Of a stretch of 64,000 nt of DNA, positions 7,747-14,461 are shown one piece after another. The notes beneath the pieces are model-generated. The model was given only the letters and a program-made list of their open reading frames with translations. It did no database searches and was not told the origin of the DNA. The DNA lies in NCBI GenBank assembly GCA_004297335.1, contig SCUD01000175.1:1-64000 (forward strand). The letters are read 5' to 3'. Position 1 is the first letter of the stretch. Each line of letters opens with the position of its first letter. Both the position numbers and the translations under genes were made by a program. Source of the stretch: Gammaproteobacteria bacterium (GTDB lineage: Bacteria; Pseudomonadota; Gammaproteobacteria; Steroidobacterales; Steroidobacteraceae).

Positions 7747-7764
7747 GTGCCGGTCGATACCTCA
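7747..7764 (+). pseudogene. Possible decapitated vapC: first six codons only
   Basis: Five bases after the vapB stop, GTG CCG GTC GAT ACC TCA reads V-P-V-D-T-S. This resembles the VapC opening (V/I-L-V-D-T-S, which carries the first catalytic Asp of the PIN domain). The sequence then continues into the 3' end of the minus-strand oxidoreductase, and no PIN-domain residues follow in any frame. The match is very short, so this is a suggestive but weak call that relies on the position directly after vapB. Confidence 0.35.
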
Positions 7765-8667
7765 GCCGCCGCCAGCCGCGCCCGGAGCGAGTGCCTCGAG
7801 CAGCCGCAGGTCCGGACCGCGCTCGCCATCCGCGCGCAGCGGCTGGATGCAGACGTGATCGGCTCCGGCCGCGAAATGCGCATCGACACGGGCCCGGATC
7901 GCCTGCTCGTCGCCCCAGGCGACGACTGAATCGATCAGGCGGTCGCTGCCGCCGCCGGCGAAGTCCTCATCGGTGAAGCCGAGCCACTTCCAGTTGTTCA
8001 GGTAGTTCGGGCTCTTCATGTACAGGTCGAGGTTCTGGCGGGCGATGGCGCGCGCCCTGGCCGGATCGGTCTCGCGCAGCACCATCTGCTCGGGTGCGAG
8101 CGTCGGCCCATGGCCGAGGATCGCGCGTGCGCGTGCCGTATGTTCCGGGGTGACGTTGTAGGGATGGGCGCCGGCGCAGCGCTCACCGGCCAGTGCGAGC
8201 ATGCGGGGTCGCAGCGCCGCGATCACGATCGGGACCTCTGCGGCCGGCGCGGGCCCCTGGTACGTGGCCGCGGCCATCGCTTCGAGGTAGGCGCGCATCG
8301 TGGCGATCGGCCGGCCATAGGCGTGTCCGCGCAGTCCCTCCACCAGGAACGGATGCGAGACACCCAGACCGAGAACGAAGCGGCCACCCGCGAGCTCGTC
8401 GACGGTCTGCTGCGCGGCGCGCATCGCCATCGCGTCGCGCGCGTAGATGTTGGCGATGCCCGTCGCGAACACGAGCCTCTGCGTGTGCGCCGCGAGGAAG
8501 GCCGTGAGGGCGAACGGATCGCGCCCGACGGCCTCCGGCATCCACAGCGCCGAGTAGCCCCAGGCCTCGACCTGGCGGGCGAATTCCGCCGCCTGCGGGG
8601 CCGGCAGCGAGTCCATCCACGTCCAGACGCCGAGGCGGCCGAGTCGTTCCGCGTGTCGTGTCGTCAT
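7762..8667 (-). CDS. LLM-class (luciferase-like) F420-dependent oxidoreductase
   Basis: The 301-residue protein is a TIM-barrel luciferase-like monooxygenase/F420 oxidoreductase. Visible features are LGRLGVWTWMDSLPAPQAAE (first strand and helix), WGYSALWMPEAVGRDPFA, the conserved LVFATGIANIYARDAMAM and the VLGLGVSHPFLVEGLRGHAY cofactor loop. The C-terminal GADHVCIQPLRADGE is the usual last strand. Family members use reduced F420 or FMN to oxidise or reduce organic substrates; the substrate here cannot be read. Its 3' end abuts the vapB remnant, suggesting a recombination joint near 7762. It lies divergent to hipBA with only 79 bp between starts. Confidence 0.82.
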   Translation of the reverse strand: MTTRHAERLGRLGVWTWMDSLPAPQAAEFARQVEAWGYSALWMPEAVGRDPFALTAFLAAHTQRLVFATGIANIYARDAMAMRAAQQTVDELAGGRFVLGLGVSHPFLVEGLRGHAYGRPIATMRAYLEAMAAATYQGPAPAAEVPIVIAALRPRMLALAGERCAGAHPYNVTPEHTARARAILGHGPTLAPEQMVLRETDPARARAIARQNLDLYMKSPNYLNNWKWLGFTDEDFAGGGSDRLIDSVVAWGDEQAIRARVDAHFAAGADHVCIQPLRADGERGPDLRLLEALAPGAAGGG

Positions 8668-8707
8668 GGCAGAGTCCTCCGCGATCCATCAGTAAGTGTC
8701 ACGATAA

Positions 8708-8739
8708 TGGACTTTAGCCTACATAAAGTCCAGTATAGA
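8708..8739 (+). promoter_or_regulatory. hipBA operator and -10 element
   Basis: A perfect inverted repeat with 9-bp arms, TGGACTTTA-N7-TAAAGTCCA, spans 8708-8732. It is followed directly by a -10-like TATAGA (8734-8739). The hipB ATG is at 8747, seven bases after the -10, so the message would be leaderless. HipB proteins bind palindromes upstream of their own operon, which makes this a strong operator candidate. The -35 region overlaps the left arm and is weak. Confidence 0.65.
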
Positions 8740-8746
8740 CAACATT

Positions 8747-9091
8747 ATGATCGAGACTCACCACGCCTACAGTCGCCCGCTTCCGGTATGCCGGGCGCTC
8801 CGCAAGCTGGGTCGCGACCTCCGCGAGGCCCGCCTGCGACGGCGCATTCCGGCGGCCGTCGTCGCTGAGCGTGCCTCGATCAGTCGGACCACGCTGTTCA
8901 AGCTCGAGCAGGGCGATCCTGGTGTTTCGATCGGGAGCCTGGGCACCGTGCTCTTCGTCCTCGGCATGGAGGAACGCCTCGCTGAAATTGCCGACATTCG
9001 GAGCGACGAACAGGGGTTGGCGCTCGATCAGCAGCGCCTTCCCCAACGTGTCCGGGCGAGAGGCCGGCGTGCTGCACGGGAGCCGGGCTGA
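8747..9091 (+). CDS. hipB: HipB-like XRE-family antitoxin/repressor
   Basis: This is a helix-turn-helix repressor that pairs with the HipA kinase toxin. In its 114 residues the XRE domain spans about residues 15-75: ALRKLGRDLREARLRRRIPA, AAVVAERASISRTTLFKLEQ and GVSIGSLGTVLFVLGME. The tail (DIRSDEQGLALDQQRLPQRV) resembles the HipB tail before hipA. The stop codon and hipA start overlap as TGATG. It is presumably autoregulated through the palindrome at 8708-8732. Confidence 0.85.
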   Translation: MIETHHAYSRPLPVCRALRKLGRDLREARLRRRIPAAVVAERASISRTTLFKLEQGDPGVSIGSLGTVLFVLGMEERLAEIADIRSDEQGLALDQQRLPQRVRARGRRAAREPG

Positions 9092-10320
9092 TGGAACGCG
9101 AGACCTGCGTCCACGTTGAGTTGGGCGGCGGGACCGAGCCGGTCGGCCGCCTCTATACGCACGTGCGTCGGGGCCGGGAAACGGTCACCTTTGAGTACGA
9201 GACGGCATGGCTGAATCACGCCGAGCGCTTTGCGCTGGACCCGGCACTGAAACTCGGGCCCGGCCCCTTTCATTCCCGCGCGGACAGGCTACTCTTTGGC
9301 GCGATCGGCGACTCCGCGCCCGATCGCTGGGGCCGCGCACTCATGCGCCGCGCTGAACGGCGGCGTGCCGCGGCCGTGCCTGAAACACCGCGTACGCTCT
9401 TCGAAATCGACTACCTGCTGGGAGTCAGCGACGAGGCGCGCATGGGCGCGCTCCGCTTTTCCGATCAGCCGGGTGGGCCGTTCCTCGCTCGGCCGGGAGA
9501 GACTTGCATACCGCCGCTCGTGGACCTGCCGCGCCTGCTCGCGGCCGCAGGACGCGTCGTGGCAGAAAACGAAGACGATGAGGACCTGCGACTACTGCTG
9601 GCGCCGGGCTCATCGCTGGGTGGCACACGACCAAAGGCCACAGTGCGTGAACCGGATGGCCGACTCGCACTGGCAAAGTTTCCGCATCGGGCCGATGAGT
9701 GGAACACGGTCGCCTGGGAGGCCACGGCACTACTCCTTGCAGAGAGGGCCGGCATCGAGGTTCCGCGCTTTCGCCTCGAGACGATCGCAGGCCAGGATGT
9801 CCTCGTTCTTCAGCGCTTCGACCGTGACGGCGCTGCCCGCATCCCGTACCTGTCCGCAATGAGCATGGTCGACGCAACGGACCATGAGACGCGCTCCTAT
9901 CTCGAACTGGCGGATGCGCTGCGCCGGTACGGCGCGCGTCCGGCGGCGGACCTTCGCCAGCTCTGGCGGCGCATCGTCTTCACCGTGCTCGTATCGAATG
10001 TGGACGATCACCTGCGCAATCACGGCTTCCTCTTCACCGGCATGAGGGGATGGATTCTCTCGCCGGCCTTCGACCTCAACCCCGTCCCGGTCGATGTGCG
10101 GCCACGGGTCCTCAGCACCGCGATCGACGAGGAAGACCCGACGGCGTCGCTCGATCTGGCGCTGGGCGTCGCCGGGTATTTCGATCTCGATAGCGACGCG
10201 GCGCGGCAGATCGCGGGTGAAGTCGGTCGCGCGGTGGCGGACTGGCACCGGGTGGCAGCAGGCCGGGGTATTGGCAAAGCCGAAATCGAACGCATGGAGT
10301 CCGCGTTCGCCAACGTGTGA
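9091..10320 (+). CDS. hipA: HipA-family serine/threonine kinase toxin
   Basis: HipA phosphorylates targets such as glutamyl-tRNA synthetase to trigger dormancy. The 409-residue protein has the HipA N-terminal subdomain, then the Gly-rich ATP loop SSLGGTRPK (174-182) that family members use as P-loop and autophosphorylation site. The catalytic loop NVDDHLRN (303-310) and metal-binding FDLN (327-330) are intact, and FPHRADEWNTVAWE carries the partner of the ATP site. Length fits full-length HipA. It is coupled to hipB by TGATG. The stop is one base from the stop of the convergent E1 beta gene, marking the right edge of the accessory block. Confidence 0.9.
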   Translation: MERETCVHVELGGGTEPVGRLYTHVRRGRETVTFEYETAWLNHAERFALDPALKLGPGPFHSRADRLLFGAIGDSAPDRWGRALMRRAERRRAAAVPETPRTLFEIDYLLGVSDEARMGALRFSDQPGGPFLARPGETCIPPLVDLPRLLAAAGRVVAENEDDEDLRLLLAPGSSLGGTRPKATVREPDGRLALAKFPHRADEWNTVAWEATALLLAERAGIEVPRFRLETIAGQDVLVLQRFDRDGAARIPYLSAMSMVDATDHETRSYLELADALRRYGARPAADLRQLWRRIVFTVLVSNVDDHLRNHGFLFTGMRGWILSPAFDLNPVPVDVRPRVLSTAIDEEDPTASLDLALGVAGYFDLDSDAARQIAGEVGRAVADWHRVAAGRGIGKAEIERMESAFANV

Positions 10321-10321
10321 C

Positions 10322-11296
10322 TCAGCCGCGCAGCACCTCGCGCACCGCGCTGACGACGCCGTCGACCGACGGCAGGAAGGCTTCCTCGAGTTCGCGCCGG
10401 AACGGCGGTGGCAGGTGTGGCGGCGCGACCCGCCGGATCCAGGTCCTGAGCGCCGCGTGGGCGCGTTCGCCGATCGTGGCAGCGATCTCGGCGCCGAAGC
10501 CGCCGATCTTCCAGTCGCTGTGTACGATGACCACCCGGCCGGTGCGGCGCACCGAGGCGACGATCGTGTCGAAGTCGAGCGGCGCGAGCGTGCGCAGGTC
10601 GATGACCTCCGCCTCGATGCCATCCCCGGCCAGCCGCGCAGCAGCCTCGAGCGCAAGTCGCACGGTCTCGCCGGCCGCGATCACGGTGACGTCGCGGCCG
10701 CGGCGCTTCACCTCGGCCTGGCCGATCGGTATGAGTTCCTCGGTCTCCGGCACCTCCTCGGGCGGCCCGACCCAGGCCGCGAGCGACTCGAGGATCACCA
10801 CCGGATTCTCGTCGCGGATCGCCGATTTCCACAGGCCGCGGGCATCGCGCGGCGTCGCCGGGGCGACGACCTTCAGGCCCGGCACGTGGATCAGCCAGGA
10901 ATTGAAGCCGCGCACGTGGCTCAGGTTGCCGGCGACCCCCTGCTTGGCGCAGATCACGATGGGTACGTGCGCCTTGCCGGCGGTCCCGTAGTGCACCGCG
11001 GCCATGTCGGCGCACAACGGCTCGGTGATGTAGGGGATGTACTCGGCGAAGCAGATGTCGAAGATCGGGCGCATGCCGAACATCGCCGCCCCGGCACAGA
11101 TGCCGAAATAGCCGGTCTCCGTCATCGGCATCTCGATCACGCGCTGATCGCCGAACTCCTCCCACAGGCCCTTGGCGCTGTCGTAGACACCGCCGTAGTG
11201 AGTGACGCCGAAGCCGGTGAGGAACACCCGCGGATCGCGCCGCATTTCCTCCGCGATCGCCGCTACGGTCGCCTGCGCCATCGTCATCACGGTCAT
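10322..11296 (-). CDS. 2-oxoacid dehydrogenase E1 beta subunit
   Basis: This is the beta subunit of a thiamine-diphosphate-dependent E1 component (pyruvate, branched-chain 2-oxoacid or acetoin dehydrogenase type). The 324-residue protein shows the transketolase pyrimidine-domain strands VFLTGFGVTHYGG and RVIEMPMTETGYFGICAGAA, the Glu that activates the cofactor, and the C-terminal VIDLRTLAPLDFDTIVASV and GRVVIVHSDWKIGGFGAEIA. The ATG at 11296 has GGAG upstream; the open frame beyond it belongs to no family. It follows the alpha gene by 13 bp. No E2 or E3 gene is nearby, so the substrate class is undecided. Confidence 0.88.
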   Translation of the reverse strand: MTVMTMAQATVAAIAEEMRRDPRVFLTGFGVTHYGGVYDSAKGLWEEFGDQRVIEMPMTETGYFGICAGAAMFGMRPIFDICFAEYIPYITEPLCADMAAVHYGTAGKAHVPIVICAKQGVAGNLSHVRGFNSWLIHVPGLKVVAPATPRDARGLWKSAIRDENPVVILESLAAWVGPPEEVPETEELIPIGQAEVKRRGRDVTVIAAGETVRLALEAAARLAGDGIEAEVIDLRTLAPLDFDTIVASVRRTGRVVIVHSDWKIGGFGAEIAATIGERAHAALRTWIRRVAPPHLPPPFRRELEEAFLPSVDGVVSAVREVLRG

Positions 11297-11309
11297 GAAT
11301 GGTCTCCGG

Positions 11310-12293
11310 TCAGCGCGCCGGGGCGAACACGAGCGCCGGGTCGAGGTCCGACAGCGGCGCCGGCCCGACCTTCTCCGCGCGCTCGATTGCGGCGCTGATT
11401 TCCCCGGCGGCCCGCCGATGGACTTCGGCGAGCTCATCCGCGGTGGCGATGCTGGCGGCGAGCATCGCCTTCTCGAGCCGGTCGAGCGGATCCTTCTGCA
11501 GCCACTCGGCGATTTCATCGGCTGGCTGCTCGCGGCGCGGCAGCTTGCCGTAGCCACCCTGGGCGCGGTAGGTCACCGCGTCGATCAGCGTCGGACCATC
11601 GCCGGCGCGTGCGCGGGCGACCGCCTCGCGCATGACGCCGCGAACCAGGAGCACGTCATTGCCGTCGACCCGGATGCCCGGCATGCCATAGCCGATGCCG
11701 CGGTCCGCAAAGGTCCGGCAGGCGGTCTGTTTCTGCAGCGGCGTGCAGATCGTAAACTGGTTGTTCTGCACGACGAACACGACCGGCAGCCGGCGCAGGC
11801 CGGCAAAGTTCATCGATTCGTGGACTTCCCCGCGGTGCGCGGTACCGTCGCCAAGGATCACGACGGCGACGTTGTCGCGCTCCTGCATCTGCATCGCCCA
11901 CGCGGCGCCGGTGCCGTAGGCGACGTCGGGGCCGAGATTGCCCGAATAGGCGCCGAGCAGGCCGTACTCGAACGGCGCCGACCAGTCGCCGCGGAACCGG
12001 CCGCGGTTGTACGAGGCAGCCGTGCCGAGGCAGGCAGCGATCAGCTCGTCGATCGGCGCGCCGCGTACCATCGCCGCGATCAAGCCCCCGCGCCAGTGCG
12101 GCGCGACCACGTCACCAGCCCGCAGCCCGTAGCTCGCGCCGACGATCACGCCGTCCTCGCCGACCGCCGTGAACCAGTGCTTGCTCCAGCGGGCCGACAG
12201 CTCGTCGAGGCCGCGGTCGAGCGCCCGCCCGGCAACCATGGCGCGATGCAGGTCCGGGATCTCGGGGTCGGTGATCCCGATCGCTGTCGTCAT
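11310..12293 (-). CDS. 2-oxoacid dehydrogenase E1 alpha subunit
   Basis: The alpha subunit binds thiamine diphosphate. In the 327-residue protein the cofactor motif reads ILGDGTAHRGEVHESMNFAG and ends in VVFVVQNNQFT, the standard GDG...NN signature. Before it, GNLGPDVAYGTGAAWAMQ matches the E1 alpha core, and GMPGIRVDGNDV follows as expected. The ATG at 12293 starts MTTAIGITDPEIPDLHRAMV; an upstream open extension to 12359 is not family-like. It is transcribed before the beta gene as a two-gene operon. It could serve pyruvate, branched-chain acids or acetoin; the sequence alone does not decide. Confidence 0.88.
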   Translation of the reverse strand: MTTAIGITDPEIPDLHRAMVAGRALDRGLDELSARWSKHWFTAVGEDGVIVGASYGLRAGDVVAPHWRGGLIAAMVRGAPIDELIAACLGTAASYNRGRFRGDWSAPFEYGLLGAYSGNLGPDVAYGTGAAWAMQMQERDNVAVVILGDGTAHRGEVHESMNFAGLRRLPVVFVVQNNQFTICTPLQKQTACRTFADRGIGYGMPGIRVDGNDVLLVRGVMREAVARARAGDGPTLIDAVTYRAQGGYGKLPRREQPADEIAEWLQKDPLDRLEKAMLAASIATADELAEVHRRAAGEISAAIERAEKVGPAPLSDLDPALVFAPAR

Positions 12294-12458
12294 GGTCCCA
12301 TCCTCCGGGTTCCGGCCCTCGATTCGCCCGAGGTTGGACGGGCGCGCCGGGGGGTGCAACTGGCAGTACTGCCAGCGTGGGGCGGCGTTCGACGCCGGGC
12401 CTCGCGCTCTGTTACCGTCCGGCGGTCACGGGCCCGTGACGATCCAGGCGGAGGCCAC

Positions 12459-13061
12459 ATGGCACGCGTTGCACTGGCGAATCCGGGGACGGGCGACGAT
12501 GTCGCGATCGGCGAGATCCTCGCCTGGGTGACCGAGATGGAAGGCGCGGTACCCAATCACTTCCGTGTCGAGCTGAACTTCCCCGAGTACTTCAAGGCCA
12601 AGCTCGGCTCGACCAAGGTGCTGTGGCAGCTGGGCGAGCTCAGCATGCCGGAAATCCAGCACGTCGGCATTCTCGTCTCGCAGGCGAATGGCTGCCCATA
12701 CTGCACGGCTGCCTTCTGCACGATCCTGAACTACGGGCTGCAGGTCGGAGAGGACTACGTCACCGGGCTGCTGGCCCGCGGCAGCGAGGCGGCTGGCGAT
12801 CCCCGCCTGCGGACCATCCTGGAATTCGCGCTGAAGGTGAACGCGGAAGCGAAGTCCGTGACCGACGCCGACGTCGCGGGCCTGCGTGCGATCGGGCTGA
12901 CGGACAAGGGCATCGTCCAGCTCGTCCATCTGGTCAGCGACTTCGGCTCCTACAACCGGCTCAACCTGGCGCTCGCCACCGACTACGACTACCGCGACCT
13001 GTGGCGCAGCCTGGCTTTCGGCTGGCAGCCTCTGGAAGATTTATCCTTTTCTAAAGGATAA
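12459..13061 (+). CDS. Carboxymuconolactone decarboxylase/AhpD-like protein
   Basis: The 200-residue all-helical protein has the AhpD-type redox motif NGCPYCTAAF (CxxC followed by the helix that usually holds the proton-relay residues). It also has the pre-motif LSMPEIQHVGILVSQA typical of the carboxymuconolactone decarboxylase family. Such proteins act as peroxidase reductants or small oxidoreductases. The ATG at 12459 has a good GGAGG. The last residues (DLSFSKG) are encoded by the palindrome at 13038-13064 and look unlike the rest, so the natural C-terminus may have been replaced there. It is divergent from the E1 operon. Confidence 0.8.
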   Translation: MARVALANPGTGDDVAIGEILAWVTEMEGAVPNHFRVELNFPEYFKAKLGSTKVLWQLGELSMPEIQHVGILVSQANGCPYCTAAFCTILNYGLQVGEDYVTGLLARGSEAAGDPRLRTILEFALKVNAEAKSVTDADVAGLRAIGLTDKGIVQLVHLVSDFGSYNRLNLALATDYDYRDLWRSLAFGWQPLEDLSFSKG

Positions 13062-13064
13062 ATC
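13038..13064. promoter_or_regulatory. 27-bp perfect palindrome before the second DUF4143 ATPase
   Basis: GATTTATCCTTT and AAAGGATAAATC form perfect 12-bp arms around TCT. The element is AT-rich in a GC-rich context. It contains the stop codon of the preceding gene and lies 39 bp before the ATPase start. It could be an operator for the ATPase, a terminator-like hairpin, or the edge of an inserted module. A second, weaker inverted repeat CATTTC/GAAATG follows at about 13071-13096. Confidence 0.55.
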
Positions 13065-13102
13065 CCATTGCATTTCTCCTTCTGGCAAGGTGAAATGTCG
13101 AA

Positions 13103-14461
13103 ATGAGCGACCCATCCCCACAGCCCTGGCGGGCCCGGCTGGCCAGGCTGCTCGCTGCGTCTCTGGATGCGCCGATCGTGAATTCGACGCCGCGCCGACT
13201 GCATGGAGCACTGGCCCTGCCCGGAAAGGCCACCGCAGTGATCGGCATGCGGCGGGCCGGAAAGACCACCTTCCTGCACCAGATGCGGCGGGAACGGCGG
13301 GATAGCGGGACGCCGATCGAGCGGCTCGTATATCTGAACCTGGAGGACGAGCGGCTCGCAGGTCTCGGCGCCGAGCACCTGCGCCTGCTGCCGGAAGAGT
13401 ACTACCGGCGGTTCCCGGAATTGCGCCAGCGGGAGACGGTGACCTGGTGCTTCGACGAAATCCAGGTGGTACCGGGATGGGAGCGATTCGTGCGGCGCCT
13501 GCTCGACAGCGAGCGCGTCGAGATTTTTGTCAGCGGCTCGTCGGCGGCACTACTGAGCCGGGAGATTGCCACGGCGATGCGTGGGCGCGCGTGGGAAGTA
13601 CTGCTGCATCCCTTCAGCTTCGAGGAATACCTGAGGCACCACCATCTTGCGGTACCGGAGCACCCGCACTTCCTCGCGCCTCGACAGCAATCTGCTCTCG
13701 CCAGGGCCTTGCAGGACTACCTGGCCTGCGGCGGGTTTCCGGAAGTACAGGGCCTCGATCCAGCAACGCGCCGGCAGGTGCTGCGTGACTACGTCGATGT
13801 TGCGACGCTGCGCGACATTGTGGAGCGCCACCGGGTCAGCAATGTCATCGCGCTGCGCTGGCTGGTGCGGCACTTGCTCGGTAACGCGGGCTCGTTGTTC
13901 AGTGTCGAGAAGTTCTTTGCCGACCTGAAGTCGCAGGGCCTGCGCGTATCGAAGGACACGGTCCACGAACTGCTGGCGCATGTCGAGGACTGCTTTCTCG
14001 CGCGTGTGGTCTGGATCGATGCGGGTTCTGAGCGGCGGCGGATGGTAAATCCGCGCAAGATCTATCCGGTGGACCCTGGGTTGATCCCGGTGTTCGACCG
14101 TACCGGGCGCGCGAACATCGGTCATGCGCTGGAAACAGTCGTGATGCTCGAACTGGAGCGGCGGCGCTGCGAGGTGAACTACGTGCGCACCGGGAACGGC
14201 CTGGAAGTGGATTTCCTCGCCCGTGCACCGGATGGCAGCGAGGCACTGATCCAGGTCTGCGCGGACGCCAGCGATCCACAGACGCTGGCGCGCGAACTGC
14301 GCGCGCTGCAGGAGGCCCGGGCGCTGTATCCGCGGGCCCGCGCGCTGTTGCTGACGCTGGTAGCCGGGGAGTTGCCTGCGGGGATTCCATCCGGCGTCGA
14401 GATGCTGCCGGCCTATGAGTGGCTGCTGTCCGGCACCCCCGTCCTCCCGGGCACCCGCTGA
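13103..14461 (+). CDS. AAA-type ATPase with DUF4143 domain (second copy)
   Basis: The 452-residue protein has Walker A GMRRAGKT (48-55) and the LVYLNLEDERL strand after it. Walker B is WCFDEIQVVPGWE, followed by the sensor IFVSGSSAALLSRE. A winged-helix stretch (SVEKFFADLKSQGLRVSKDT) precedes the DUF4143 core, with GNGLEVDFLARAPDGSEALI and then QVCAD. In the nuclease-like core the usual E-x-K appears as Q-V-C, so the catalytic Lys position is lost. Function is unknown for the family. It is only distantly similar to the copy at 5410. The stop codon directly abuts the stop of the convergent ATP-grasp gene, leaving no intergenic DNA. Confidence 0.87.
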   Translation: MSDPSPQPWRARLARLLAASLDAPIVNSTPRRLHGALALPGKATAVIGMRRAGKTTFLHQMRRERRDSGTPIERLVYLNLEDERLAGLGAEHLRLLPEEYYRRFPELRQRETVTWCFDEIQVVPGWERFVRRLLDSERVEIFVSGSSAALLSREIATAMRGRAWEVLLHPFSFEEYLRHHHLAVPEHPHFLAPRQQSALARALQDYLACGGFPEVQGLDPATRRQVLRDYVDVATLRDIVERHRVSNVIALRWLVRHLLGNAGSLFSVEKFFADLKSQGLRVSKDTVHELLAHVEDCFLARVVWIDAGSERRRMVNPRKIYPVDPGLIPVFDRTGRANIGHALETVVMLELERRRCEVNYVRTGNGLEVDFLARAPDGSEALIQVCADASDPQTLARELRALQEARALYPRARALLLTLVAGELPAGIPSGVEMLPAYEWLLSGTPVLPGTR

